This document shows positions 36,733-45,572 of a stretch of DNA of 64,000 nt, piece by piece (the first letter of the stretch is position 1; every line of letters starts with the position of its first letter). The translations under genes were made by a program, and so were the position numbers. The DNA is from Lachnospiraceae bacterium 28-4 (GTDB taxonomy: Bacteria; Bacillota; Clostridia; Lachnospirales; Lachnospiraceae): NCBI GenBank assembly GCA_000403275.2, contig KE159598.1, positions 1,574,301-1,638,300 of the forward strand, read 5' to 3'. The notes beneath the pieces are model-generated. The model worked only from the letters and a program-made list of their open reading frames with translations. It was not told where the DNA came from and ran no database searches.

Positions 36733-37583
36733 AAGTAATACAGAAATACATCTTCCAGGTTAGGGGAAACCTTTACTGCGTCTGAAGCAGGCAACATATC
36801 GCTTACGATTCTTACTAAAAAGCGTTCCCCCTGCTGTTTCATATTGCTGACATAATATTGGCTGCCAAGTCTGGCAGCGTCTTCCCCGTTTACTGTCACC
36901 TCCCACACTTTCCCATAGATATTCTGTTCTAATGTGTCGGTAGTCCCCTGGGTTATTAAGGAGCCTTCCTTTAAGATCATAATCTCCTTTGCGATACACT
37001 CCACATCGGAAACGATATGGGTGGCCAGCAAAATGGTCCGCCCCTGTGCGAATTTTGAGATCAGGTTGCGGAAACGGATACGTTCACTGGGATCAAGCCC
37101 TGCTGTCGGCTCATCCAAAATAAGAATTTCAGGATCGCCCAACATCGCCTGGACAATGCCGACCCTCTGCCGCATGCCGCCGGAAAGAGCGCCAATCTTT
37201 TTATCTTTAGCATCTGAAAGATTGACAATGTCCAGAAGCTCCAAAGCCCGTTTTTTTCCCTGTTCGTCAGGGATCCCTTTCAGCGCACACATATACAGCA
37301 GAAAATCCATCACTGTAAAATCCCGGTAGAAGACAGGATATTGCGGCATATATCCGATTTTTGACAGGAAGTCCTTACCCAAAGTTCCTGCATCCTGTCC
37401 GTCAATCAAAACCGTTCCGCCATCGCTTCCCAAAATACCCACAAATATATTGATCAGTGTCGTCTTTCCCGCACCGTTAGCGCCCAAAAGCCCATAGACC
37501 CCATCCGTAAGTTCCGTGGTAAAATCCTTCAGGGCATACTTGCCCTTATACTGCTTTGAAACATTTCGTAATGATATTTTCAT
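36720..37583 (-). CDS. ABC transporter ATP-binding protein
   Basis: 287 residues. Walker A GANGAGKTT, Q-loop (YMPQYPVFYRDFTV), signature LSGGMRQRVG, Walker B ILILDEPTAGLD and His switch LLATHIVSD are all intact. It powers the two ABC-2 permeases encoded downstream. The start at 37583 is the ATG preceded by GGGGTAA. Six bases separate it from the stop of the lipoprotein gene at 37590. Confidence 0.92.
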   Translation of the reverse strand: MKISLRNVSKQYKGKYALKDFTTELTDGVYGLLGANGAGKTTLINIFVGILGSDGGTVLIDGQDAGTLGKDFLSKIGYMPQYPVFYRDFTVMDFLLYMCALKGIPDEQGKKRALELLDIVNLSDAKDKKIGALSGGMRQRVGIVQAMLGDPEILILDEPTAGLDPSERIRFRNLISKFAQGRTILLATHIVSDVECIAKEIMILKEGSLITQGTTDTLEQNIYGKVWEVTVNGEDAARLGSQYYVSNMKQQGERFLVRIVSDMLPASDAVKVSPNLEDVFLYYFRGQ

Positions 37584-37589
37584 CAAGAA

Positions 37590-38849
37590 TTACCCCATAA
37601 AGCCAAAGGTTGTTATCAAGGTGCTTACCTCGTCAATACCCCGTCCAAGCACAACGATACAGGTGCCGGATTCATCCAAAATCAAAATCTGTGGAACACG
37701 CAGGAAATAGGTACTGTTGCTGTCCTGAACGGTTTCCGTATGGATACTTTTTCCCGATGCTGTATCATAAATGTTGATTGTAACACTGCTTTCCTCCAAA
37801 ATAGCAGTAGCCACATATTTTCCCTGCCCGGAGCAGTAAACACCGTCTTTTCCCTCACTGCGGCTTGAGAACGACATCGTTTTTTCTGTATTGGATACGG
37901 TATCAAGCATCAGCAGGGTTCCATTATTTTTGTCAAAGCTCTGGGGCATAATAAGCAGGTTTCCGCCCTTTTGCACTTCTTCCGTATCTACCTTGTAATC
38001 CCCCATTTGGGTAATCGTGAAATTTGCGCTGTCTGTGGATACTGTACCATAAACACTGACCCCATCCCCGCCAATGGAGGTATCTGTAGCCATGCCTGCA
38101 TAGACCAAAGTGTTGTTCTCCGTAAAGGTAAGGCTGTCCATGGTTACAATCTGCATATTACCTGCCGTGCCTTCTTCGGAATAGTTCAGAATGGTACGAA
38201 CCTTCCGGGAAGAAATATCATAAAGGTAAAGCCCCTGAAGTCCGCCGAAAGCAACCTTTTTTCCGTCCTGTGAAATAGCAACCCCTGTAATCTGCACAAT
38301 AAAATCGTCACTTAATAATCCGCTAAAGGAAATGGTATCCTGAACAGTAAAGTCCTTATTCAGTATGTATCCAATGATACCGTCGCTTTCTGATGTGGCA
38401 AATGAACCGTTGCTGCCGCCAGCCTTTCCCTGGCCCACAACAAAGTAGCCGTCTGTAAAAGTCTGTACGCATAAATCTCCCATGGAAATATCCGCACTTG
38501 CGATTGCTTCGCCTTTCCCCGTATCGTAAAGATAAAGCTGGTCCGCTGCAACGATAATCCGGCTTCCACCGGCATAATAGCAGCCGCTGACCTTTCCTGA
38601 AAAAGCGGAATCCTTAACCGTGCTGACCGTCATAATATTTTTATCTGTACCGTTATCCTGCAGATCAATCACGTTCATTTCGCTGCTTTCATTTCCGGTA
38701 TTTTCCGATGAATCATCTTCTACGGATTGCGGCTCAATGTTTATAGCTCCATTTTCAGAGCTGTTCCCATTCTCCTGTCTGTTTCCACAGGCCGACAAAT
38801 TAAGAGACAAAGCAAACATAAGTATCATATACATCCATTTTGTTTTCAT
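37590..38849 (-). CDS. Lipoprotein with propeller-like repeats
   Basis: 419 residues. Signal and lipobox at the N-terminus (FALSLNLSACGNRQEN), a Ser/Asn/Glu linker to residue 75, then repeating strands typical of a WD40/PQQ-like propeller (GSRIIVAADQLYLYDTGKGE; GGLQGLYLYDISSRKVRTIL). Second gene of the ABC operon. It probably binds substrate or a partner outside the cell. The C-terminal domain of the 33405 permease is of similar style. Confidence 0.7.
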   Translation of the reverse strand: MKTKWMYMILMFALSLNLSACGNRQENGNSSENGAINIEPQSVEDDSSENTGNESSEMNVIDLQDNGTDKNIMTVSTVKDSAFSGKVSGCYYAGGSRIIVAADQLYLYDTGKGEAIASADISMGDLCVQTFTDGYFVVGQGKAGGSNGSFATSESDGIIGYILNKDFTVQDTISFSGLLSDDFIVQITGVAISQDGKKVAFGGLQGLYLYDISSRKVRTILNYSEEGTAGNMQIVTMDSLTFTENNTLVYAGMATDTSIGGDGVSVYGTVSTDSANFTITQMGDYKVDTEEVQKGGNLLIMPQSFDKNNGTLLMLDTVSNTEKTMSFSSRSEGKDGVYCSGQGKYVATAILEESSVTINIYDTASGKSIHTETVQDSNSTYFLRVPQILILDESGTCIVVLGRGIDEVSTLITTFGFMG

Positions 38850-38915
38850 TTTTTACACCTCCTGCATATTGCAAGCGCAGCTTGCGATACTGCCATCAAT
38901 AATTAGTTTGGAAGT

Positions 38916-39965
38916 TTACTTCCAAACATAGTCCTCCTTGTATAATAAAATTGAACCTGTTTTACTTGTAACTGAATTTCCGTCCGCTGCGACGGCTGTC
39001 GCATAAAAAGTATTGAAACCATCCAGCTTAGCGGTATCTATGGTTGCTTCAACGATCCACACATTTCCTTTGCTTAATGTGACATCACAGGAAACCACTC
39101 CATCAAAAGATATGGGCTTATGGTTTAAGAAAAATGATATGCCATATCTTGCGCCTGGCGTTCCGCAAAGTGTGTAGCGCACGATAAGCGTATCTTTCCC
39201 GGTAAGGTTGATATTGTCATACACCACCTCGCCGTCATAGTCAAGCGTCCAATAGACACTGTTATCCAGGGTATCCATCGCAACGCCATTCCATCCTGCT
39301 CTCATAAGCTCATTCTCAATAAAAGAGGAAGTGACTTTTTCCTCTGAAATGCTGACATCACGAAAAGCAGTTATACTTTCTCCATTAATGCTGTCATTTT
39401 CCTGAGCATCCTCATTAAAATGCAGTTTCAGCACCCTTTCAAAACTCTGATGATACCAGCCATAGCTTGAGGTTTCTTTCATATCAGGCTGGAAATCGGG
39501 CCTGGTGACGCTCACGACCGTCATATTCAGGGTATCTCCCTTTTTCCCTGTGTCCGGTGTGAACACAAAGGAAAATTTCTCCTCGTGCTTTTCTGATGTC
39601 CGGAAGCAGTGGAGATACTCATATTCCGCCCCCGTGTCGTTCACCTTGTAGGCTTGCGGCTTTCCGTCCAAAAAAAGCAGGAAGCCAATGCTATCCAATT
39701 TCCCCTCTGATGAAAACTGATAGTCCAGGACAAATTCTCCGCCATTATACTCATAAGGCAAAACACTCTGATCATCCGCTCTGGCGGGACTGGCTTCCCC
39801 ATGGCTGAGAAACCCTAAATCTCCGTCCTCCTGCGCCCCGGCGAATGGGTCTTCTTCTACATTTTGCGGCGGGGCATTCTCGTCCGCAATGTTATAGTTT
39901 CCGCAGGCCGCCACAGCAAAGGACAAAACAAAAATCATAGCTAATGATAAGAATCGCTTTCGCAT
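38916..39965 (-). CDS. Lipoprotein, first gene of the ABC operon
   Basis: 349 residues. Signal with lipobox (VLSFAVAACGNYN), an acidic linker, then a beta-rich body with two halves (residues 75-190 and 210-345), each suggestive of an Ig- or galactose-binding-like fold. AGGAGG precedes the ATG. The promoter upstream contains the box shared with the two-component operon. No specific family recognised. Confidence 0.65.
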   Translation of the reverse strand: MRKRFLSLAMIFVLSFAVAACGNYNIADENAPPQNVEEDPFAGAQEDGDLGFLSHGEASPARADDQSVLPYEYNGGEFVLDYQFSSEGKLDSIGFLLFLDGKPQAYKVNDTGAEYEYLHCFRTSEKHEEKFSFVFTPDTGKKGDTLNMTVVSVTRPDFQPDMKETSSYGWYHQSFERVLKLHFNEDAQENDSINGESITAFRDVSISEEKVTSSFIENELMRAGWNGVAMDTLDNSVYWTLDYDGEVVYDNINLTGKDTLIVRYTLCGTPGARYGISFFLNHKPISFDGVVSCDVTLSKGNVWIVEATIDTAKLDGFNTFYATAVAADGNSVTSKTGSILLYKEDYVWK

Positions 39966-40000
39966 CGTCTATCCTCCTACTTGTTTTAGATTCGACTTTC

Positions 40001-40032
40001 ATTATAAAAACCAAAAGTCAAAATGTGGTCAA
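40001..40032 (-). promoter_or_regulatory. Response-regulator box and promoter of the ABC operon
   Basis: Minus strand: TTGACCACATTTTGACTT (40015-40032), eight bases, TATAAT (40001-40006). The same box with one change and the same eight-base spacing stands before the regulator gene at 43616. TTGAC repeats ten bases apart, as for OmpR-type regulators that bind direct repeats in place of a -35. Confidence 0.6.
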
Positions 40033-40080
40033 GGAATAGAAAAAAGTTTATGGAAAAACAGCTTAGTTCTTTACATAAAG

Positions 40081-40121
40081 AGAGCCAACAAACTGTAATT
40101 TCTCACAAGTCTGTTGGCTCT
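40081..40121 (-). terminator. Terminator-like hairpin after clpP
   Basis: AGAGCCAACA (40081-40090) pairs with TGTTGGCTCT (40112-40121), 63 bases past the clpP stop. The minus-strand side continues CTTTATG, a weak U-run. Confidence 0.5.
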
Positions 40122-40184
40122 GCATCTGTATGTCTGGCTCTTTGATGAGGTATTTGTTCTTTTCAAGCGGCGATACGGGCAAAA

Positions 40185-40703
40185 TCAACGCTTCGTTAAT
40201 ATTTTATCAATCAGGCCAAAATCCATTGCTTCTTTTGCTGTCATATAATTATCACGTTCGGTTGCAATAGCAACTTCATCAATACTTTTTCCTGTATTTT
40301 CTGATAAAATGGTATTTAATCGTTTTTTACTTTTTTGTATATGGCCAGATGTAATTTTTATATCGGTTGCCTGTCCCTGAATTCCATTTCCATGAATGGC
40401 AGGTTGATGTATCATAATTTCTGCATTAGGCAAAGCAAGACGTTTTCCCTTTGTACCTCCTGCCAATAAAAAGGCTCCAAAACTTGCGGCAAGACCTATA
40501 CATATTGTTGATACATCACATTTGATATATTGCATTGTGTCATAAATAGCAAAACCCGCCGAAACAGAGCCGCCTGGACTATTTATATATAATTGAATGT
40601 CTTTTCCTGGGTCTTGGGCTTCTAAAAACAGCATTTGTGCAATAATCAAACTTGCCGAAACATCACTTACTTCTTCTCCTAAAAAAACAATTCTATCAGA
40701 CAA
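40185..40703 (-). CDS. clpP: ATP-dependent Clp protease proteolytic subunit, 5'-altered
   Basis: From a TTG at 40703 the product is 172 residues. The catalytic triad is complete: Ser74 (GLAASFGAF), His99 (IMIHQP), Asp151 (TERDNYM). Homology runs on upstream in frame ([20 protein letters not shown]) but without an ATG, and normal ClpP has about 20 more residues there. It seems joined to the end of the gene at 40679, which it overlaps by 25 bases. Residues 101-110 ([10 protein letters not shown]) differ from typical ClpP. Probably an extra, not the housekeeping, copy; it may be inactive without its axial loop. Confidence 0.75.
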   Translation of the reverse strand: MSDRIVFLGEEVSDVSASLIIAQMLFLEAQDPGKDIQLYINSPGGSVSAGFAIYDTMQYIKCDVSTICIGLAASFGAFLLAGGTKGKRLALPNAEIMIHQPAIHGNGIQGQATDIKITSGHIQKSKKRLNTILSENTGKSIDEVAIATERDNYMTAKEAMDFGLIDKILTKR

Positions 40704-41017
40704 TAGTCTTGAAAAAATATCATAACTTCGTTCTCCTCGGCTTGTCTGTTCAATAACATACGGAATTGATCTACCCGCCAGATTATTTCTTGCTCAGATA
40801 TATCATATGGCATTGGGGCAATATCTTCAAAACAGTAATTTGAAGCATAAGAATGATTATCAGTCCACTCTAATGCCCAAAAGTCTGTTAATGTAGATAC
40901 TTTAAAAAATTCTCCGTTCATTGTCCAACAAATACCTGACGGATATAATTCTAATTGTTTTGCACCAAGTTCACGGAACCTATTTTCAACAACTGCTTTT
41001 ATATCTGCTTTTTTCAT
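40679..41017 (-). CDS. Hypothetical protein, probably 3'-truncated
   Basis: 113 residues from [20 protein letters not shown], with GGAAGG upstream. A small alpha/beta protein ([39 protein letters not shown]). From about residue 85 on, its codons overlap ClpP homology in another frame, so the natural C-terminus appears lost where it joins clpP. Family not recognised. Confidence 0.5.
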   Translation of the reverse strand: MKKADIKAVVENRFRELGAKQLELYPSGICWTMNGEFFKVSTLTDFWALEWTDNHSYASNYCFEDIAPMPYDISEQEIIWRVDQFRMLLNRQAEENEVMIFFQDYCLIELFF

Positions 41018-41078
41018 AAGAAACACCTTCCGCAAATCCCGGTTTTTCGCTTCCTACACCTTCCCGACAAACAGGGAA

Positions 41079-41591
41079 TCATGCTTCTCTTTTTAGTAGT
41101 GAGTACATTATCATATCAATGACTTTACCATTCTTTACGGCATTACTTCTCAAAGTACCTTCATACTGGAAACCTGCTTTTTCAAGCACTCTGCAAGACG
41201 CACTATTATGTGCAAACGGTTCTGCATAAATGCGGATAATATCGCTACTGTCAAACACATACTCACAGATCTGTTTTACAGCCTCGGTCATAATTCCTTT
41301 GCCCCAGTATTCTTGTGCAATGTAATATCCCAATTCAGCAGTTCGTTTATGTATATTTTCCTGGCGAAAAACGCCAATGCTTCCAATCACTTTATTGTCT
41401 GCTGTAACAGCAAAAGAAAAGGTTTCGTTTTCATTTGCAGAAAGCATTGCAGAGATATAATCCTTTCCGTCCTGTTCGGTGTAAGGATAAGGTAATCCAT
41501 CCCGAAGATTATTTTGTATTTCTTTATTGGAAAGTGCCAATGCTAAATCTTTTGCGTCTGATAATTCCCATTTTCTTATTTTAACAATCAT
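41079..41591 (-). CDS. GNAT acetyltransferase, RimJ/RimL type
   Basis: 170 residues. The RimJ/RimL signature is present: AELGYYIAQEYWGKGIMTEA (acetyl-CoA loop) and NSASCRVLEKAGFQYEGTLR. Such enzymes acetylate protein N-termini, small amines or antibiotics. The substrate cannot be read from sequence. It stands alone between clpP and the two-component operon. Confidence 0.85.
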   Translation of the reverse strand: MIVKIRKWELSDAKDLALALSNKEIQNNLRDGLPYPYTEQDGKDYISAMLSANENETFSFAVTADNKVIGSIGVFRQENIHKRTAELGYYIAQEYWGKGIMTEAVKQICEYVFDSSDIIRIYAEPFAHNSASCRVLEKAGFQYEGTLRSNAVKNGKVIDMIMYSLLKREA

Positions 41592-41673
41592 TTTCTTTTA
41601 TCCCTCCTAATAAACCTTGGCTTGCCTCTTTGTCAATCACTTTTTGCTCCAAACCTTTTAATAAATAAAAATA

Positions 41674-42954
41674 TCAATTCATTTTGCGGACTGCAAGTTT
41701 AATTGTTACACAAGCTCCACTGGGAGCAATATTTGAAAGTTCTAAACTTCCGCCGTGTTTCTGGCTAAGGACACGGCTTGTAGCCAATCCCAGGCCCATA
41801 TGCTCTCCCGTTTTATCCTCAGAATAAAGAAAGGTGTTCTTTTTACGGAGCATTGCCCTTGAAAAACCTTTGCCATCGTCTGATATGGTTATCATAAGCA
41901 TACCATCGGTAAGGGAGTACCCAAAATTCACCTTGTTTTTGGCATATCGAATGGCATTAGAAAAGATATTCTCGACAATACGGTAAAAGATCTGCTCGTC
42001 TAATTTCACCTGACATTCGGATATGGCAGAATGGTATGCAATCTCCAGGCTATGTTGTTCTGCAAGAAACGAAAGACTTTCCGTAGCTCTTCTTAAAAAG
42101 TCCGGTAACTGAACTACGGAATACTTTGTTTCCGTTTCTTCAATCGCATTCAGGTCACGGATATAATCTGTATAATGTTCAAGCCGTTTTGCCGTTACCG
42201 CAAGGTTAGACAGTGTATGCCGCAATTCTTCGTCATTCAGATTTCCATCTGCCAGGCATTGCTGCATATATTCCACATATCCCTCAACAATCGCAATGGG
42301 ATTTCTGAGGTCATGTGCCACTGATGCCTGCAGGATTCTGCGCTGCTCAATCATGTTCCATAGCTGACGGTTGTTATCATAGAGCGCCTGCCGCATTTCT
42401 TCAAAAGCGGTGCAGAGCCTTCCTAATTCATCATTCCTGTTATAATCAACCGTAAAGTCAAGGTCTTGCTCCCGAATATGTTTTGTTGCATCGGCAAGAA
42501 CCTGAATGGGCGGTGACAGTTCTTTCCTGTAAAACCACCATGCGCACAGCATGATACCTGTAATGGAATAGACAAAAGGAAACAGCACCATAGAAATGCC
42601 TGCCATTCTGTATACGAACTTTTGCTTTGGGCGAAGCGCCACGAAGCCGGACTCAATTTTCTCTATTACGAATTCCGTATTCTCCAAAGTTACATCCACT
42701 CCGGTAGGAACGAGCATACCCACCTGGGCAGGTTCGTCAAGGATAACCCTCTGCCCTCCCTCTAATACCCTCCCGTCCGCTGTGACCGTCCGGGTATTCA
42801 GCCAGACTTCCTGTGAATCGGGAAGTATCACTTTCTGTATACGGTAGCATCCATAAATCGTCAGGACAGATGCCGCAAAAACAAGAAACATTGTAGCAGC
42901 TACCGCACAGATAAAAGCTCTTTTCATTGATCCGGGTTTCCTCATTTTTTCCAT
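41674..42954 (-). CDS. HisKA-type sensor histidine kinase
   Basis: 426 residues. Two membrane helices (about 12-35 and 116-140) enclose an extracellular domain. HAMP-like linker to 200, HisKA with H-box SVAHDLRNPIA (His214), N-box RIVENIFSNAIRYA, G-boxes SDDGKGF and GEHMGLGLAT. Its start overlaps the end of the regulator gene by 13 bases. It signals to the OmpR-type regulator at 42942 and, by shared promoter box, probably to the ABC operon. Confidence 0.87.
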   Translation of the reverse strand: MEKMRKPGSMKRAFICAVAATMFLVFAASVLTIYGCYRIQKVILPDSQEVWLNTRTVTADGRVLEGGQRVILDEPAQVGMLVPTGVDVTLENTEFVIEKIESGFVALRPKQKFVYRMAGISMVLFPFVYSITGIMLCAWWFYRKELSPPIQVLADATKHIREQDLDFTVDYNRNDELGRLCTAFEEMRQALYDNNRQLWNMIEQRRILQASVAHDLRNPIAIVEGYVEYMQQCLADGNLNDEELRHTLSNLAVTAKRLEHYTDYIRDLNAIEETETKYSVVQLPDFLRRATESLSFLAEQHSLEIAYHSAISECQVKLDEQIFYRIVENIFSNAIRYAKNKVNFGYSLTDGMLMITISDDGKGFSRAMLRKKNTFLYSEDKTGEHMGLGLATSRVLSQKHGGSLELSNIAPSGACVTIKLAVRKMN

Positions 42955-43616
42955 CTGTAACCCATCCCCCAGACTGTTTCGATATATTCCCTGCCGGTAG
43001 CTTCCTTCAGTTTATTCCTGATCTTTCGGATATGCTCTTTTATGACTCCACTATCTCCTTCGGCATTCAGCCCCCACACGGCTTCATAAATCCGCTCCCT
43101 GTCGAATATCTGATTGGCGTTACGCATCAGAAACTCCACAATGTCAAACTCACGGTTTGACATGTTCAGCGGCTTTTCCCCATAAAAAATTGTATGTTCC
43201 GCAAGATTTACGATTAAGCCCTGGGAAGAAACGATTTTAGGCGTACACTTGCTCCGTTCATCCCTTCGCAGGTGAGCCGCCACTCTTGCAGTCAACTCTT
43301 TCAGGCTGAACGGCTTGGTTATATAATCATCACCGCCAGCCTGCAAGCCGTTTATTTTGTCCTGTTCCGTAATCCGGGCTGTCAGAAACAAAATGGGGCA
43401 GACGACATTCTGGCGGATCATTTTACATAGCTCCAGTCCGTCTATTTCCGGCATATTGATGTCAAGCAGAATCAAATCCGGATAGACATTCAGCATGGAT
43501 ATTGTCTGCTGTGCATTTTCCGCTACAAAAGCCTCATATCCACACTTCTGTAAGTGACTTGACAATAACTCTGTCAGCATTTTTTCATCATCAACAATGA
43601 GTATTTTGTATGCCAT
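42942..43616 (-). CDS. OmpR-family response regulator
   Basis: 224 residues from MAYKILIVDDEKML (GAGGAGG upstream). Receiver domain with Asp52 (LILLDINMPEIDG) and Lys in TKPFSLKE; winged-helix DNA-binding domain from about residue 130 (MSNREFDIVEFLMRNANQIF; VWGLNAEGDSGVIKEHIRKI). I do not use the 65-codon upstream extension, which runs into the MITE-like insertion. VanR/CprR-like in layout. Likely target: the box at 40015 and 43836. Confidence 0.88.
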   Translation of the reverse strand: MAYKILIVDDEKMLTELLSSHLQKCGYEAFVAENAQQTISMLNVYPDLILLDINMPEIDGLELCKMIRQNVVCPILFLTARITEQDKINGLQAGGDDYITKPFSLKELTARVAAHLRRDERSKCTPKIVSSQGLIVNLAEHTIFYGEKPLNMSNREFDIVEFLMRNANQIFDRERIYEAVWGLNAEGDSGVIKEHIRKIRNKLKEATGREYIETVWGMGYRWKK

Positions 43617-43632
43617 AGTAACCTCCTCTCCC

Positions 43633-43816
43633 AGAGCGTGTTTGAAAATTGCTTTCTGGCAGATGTGCGTCACAATTTGCGGGAGACTTGTGCCAAATGA
43701 AGGGCGCATAGGAGGCAAATGCATAAAGGACAATGCCTTATGTAACCTGAATTTGGCGCAAATATCACGCAAAGCGGGGCGTGCAGATGTCAGGAATGAA
43801 TTTTCAAACACGCTCT
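43633..43816. mobile_element. MITE-like 184-bp element with 18-bp inverted repeats
   Basis: Perfect terminal inverted repeats (AGAGCGTGTTTGAAAATT at 43633-43650, its complement at 43799-43816). The repeat continues imperfectly inward, so the RNA could fold into one long hairpin. No transposase gene. No clear target duplication. It sits between the regulator's promoter (43822-43853) and its start codon (43616). Confidence 0.7.
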
Positions 43817-43821
43817 AGAAT

Positions 43822-43853
43822 ATGATACTGCAAATAAGTCAAAAAGTGGTCAA
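43822..43853 (-). promoter_or_regulatory. Response-regulator box and promoter of the two-component operon
   Basis: Minus strand: TTGACCACTTTTTGACTT (43836-43853), eight bases, TATCAT (43822-43827). 17 of 18 box positions match the ABC operon promoter at 40015-40032, with equal spacing. It overlaps the stop of the FMN-binding gene. Confidence 0.6.
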
Positions 43854-44261
43854 TTTCCTGCTTTTCAGAGCGTTCTCAACCGCTTTTTTTATGACAGTGC
43901 TTGAATTTGTTGCGCCTGATATTGCGTCTACATCTATTTTCTGTTCATCAACTATGCTGTCAGTGATAACTTCTGCGGTCTTTCCACGTTCATGCCTGTA
44001 CTCCAAAATGTTAATATTTGTGATTTCTCCATTTTGCACGGTAACTTCCACTTTGGCATATATAAAATCCACGTCATATTCGCCAACATAAACTCCGTCA
44101 GGAGTATCAGAAATATTTATATCTTCAAAGATGGTTTCCCTTACTGCCTGTCTATAGTCCGCAACGCTTTTAAGGTAGAGGATTCCCAAAACGAAACCGG
44201 CAAGCAAAAGGAACATGATAGCAAATAATACTGTACTCTTTTTCGATATTTTCACTAACAT
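43839..44261 (-). CDS. FMN-binding domain protein
   Basis: 140 residues. One N-terminal membrane helix (TVLFAIMFLLLAGFVLGILY), then an FMN-bind domain ending in DAISGATNSSTVIKKAVENA. SGATNSS is the flavinylation-type motif (S/D-G-A-T-x-S/T) whose Thr takes FMN covalently. It is anchored outside the membrane and takes part in extracytosolic electron transfer. It follows the TetR gene at a distance of 36 bases. Confidence 0.84.
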   Translation of the reverse strand: MLVKISKKSTVLFAIMFLLLAGFVLGILYLKSVADYRQAVRETIFEDINISDTPDGVYVGEYDVDFIYAKVEVTVQNGEITNINILEYRHERGKTAEVITDSIVDEQKIDVDAISGATNSSTVIKKAVENALKSRKLTTF

Positions 44262-44297
44262 AAGGACAGTTCGCGAAGTGTGCTGTCCGTTGTTTCA

Positions 44298-44936
44298 TCA
44301 CTCTCCACTATCTGCAATAGAACAATACAACATATGAAAACCATGCTCTAAAAACTGGACTTTTGATAATCCCATTGCTTTTTTAATATATTCTTCTTTA
44401 TTTTCTGCAAGCTGAATAAGCCCGGACAACATACCCCAGAAAACAAAAATAGTAGGCATGATTTTCAGATCGCTTCGCAGATCGCCTTTATCTATGCCGG
44501 ATATTAAAAATTCCTTTATCTTTTCGTTTATTTCTTCTCCTATTTGATAAGTTTCTTTTTCTTCGGGAAGATAATCATGGCGCTCAAAATCAATATTGAT
44601 TTTATCCAATACCATTTTGAAGTAGAACGGAAATTCTTCCTGATACTGAACCAATCCACGACAAATGAAATTGTACTGTTCTTTTGTGGTTTGCTGCTGC
44701 TCCAGTGCAGAAGCGATGTAATGATAAAGTTTTTTCATGCTGTCCAGCGCTAAGATACCAACAATTTCTTCTTTGTTCTCAAAATACACGTATAAAGTCG
44801 CTTTGCTGTATCCGGCCGCTTTGGCTATATCGTCCATAGAGGTTGCCGCTATGCCTCTCTCCATGAATAATACTGACGCAGCGGAAGCAATTTTTTCCCG
44901 GTGTACACTTTTCGGCTCTTTTTTTCTTCGTGCCAT
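44298..44936 (-). CDS. TetR/AcrR-family regulator
   Basis: 212 residues. N-terminal helix-turn-helix (AASVLFMERGIAATSMDDIA, AAGYSKATLYVYFENKEEI) and a C-terminal ligand-binding domain. First gene of an operon with the FMN-binding protein. A consensus promoter stands upstream. The AT-rich repeat around 44952-44970 (TTGAACTT-AAGGTTTAA) just past the -10 is a likely autoregulatory operator. Confidence 0.87.
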   Translation of the reverse strand: MARRKKEPKSVHREKIASAASVLFMERGIAATSMDDIAKAAGYSKATLYVYFENKEEIVGILALDSMKKLYHYIASALEQQQTTKEQYNFICRGLVQYQEEFPFYFKMVLDKINIDFERHDYLPEEKETYQIGEEINEKIKEFLISGIDKGDLRSDLKIMPTIFVFWGMLSGLIQLAENKEEYIKKAMGLSKVQFLEHGFHMLYCSIADSGE

Positions 44937-44968
44937 TTTCTGCCTCCCATAATTGAACTTAAGGTTTA

Positions 44969-44997
44969 ATTATAAAAGTTTTAAAGAATACTGTCAA
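44969..44997 (-). promoter_or_regulatory. Consensus promoter of the TetR-FMN operon
   Basis: Minus strand: TTGACA (44992-44997), 17 bases, TATAAT (44969-44974). Both hexamers are perfect sigma-A consensus. Confidence 0.8.
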
Positions 44998-45111
44998 CTT
45001 TTACCTCCAAAATAATCTGGAAATTATCAATTCATAACTAAAAGCAAAATGAAAACAATTCAAAAAGAAAGCAAAGGACGAAAATAAAATACTAAAGTCC
45101 GTGACAACGCT

Positions 45112-45157
45112 AAAAATCGCTGATACCCAATAAATTCAAGGGATACAGCGATTTTTT
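45112..45157 (+). terminator. Terminator-like hairpin in a long gene-free stretch
   Basis: AAAAATCGCTG pairs with CAGCGATTTTTT, with TACCC/GGGATA inside. A T-run follows on the plus strand. The stretch 44998-45572 otherwise has no gene that I can support. At 45424 it holds GTAACAGTTCAG, also found at 49061. Confidence 0.5.
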
Positions 45158-45572
45158 CTTTAAACAACTGCCAAAGACGGGATTATACCACATGTAAACT
45201 GACATGTGCATCAACACTATTAATGTTTATAAAGTTTCCTGGTGGGTATACAAAAATTTTTCTAAAACCGCTTCATATAATGCCTAAAACCTTTTAGATT
45301 ACCTACAGATTTTTGATTAGAATAATTAGATGTACTAAAATAATTATCAGTAATAGTCCACCGTAAAGTGACTTGTCTGTCCATAAATTTTGTTTCTTGA
45401 AAAAGCCTTTAGTCACGGAAATCGTAACAGTTCAGACTTAATGACATTGGTTCAGTTCTTACAGATGCAGCGGGCAGCGTATCCGAGAGGACGGGCGGTA
45501 TAGTTTCCGGTAAGGCGAGCCTACACAGCGTTCGGTTTTCATGCTACTTTTACTCTTAGCCCCAAAAACGGA

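Noticed and set aside
44998..45572. Possible tRNA or small RNA gene in the long gap
   Set aside because: No cloverleaf or TTCGAA-type T-arm was found; only one terminator-like hairpin is supported.
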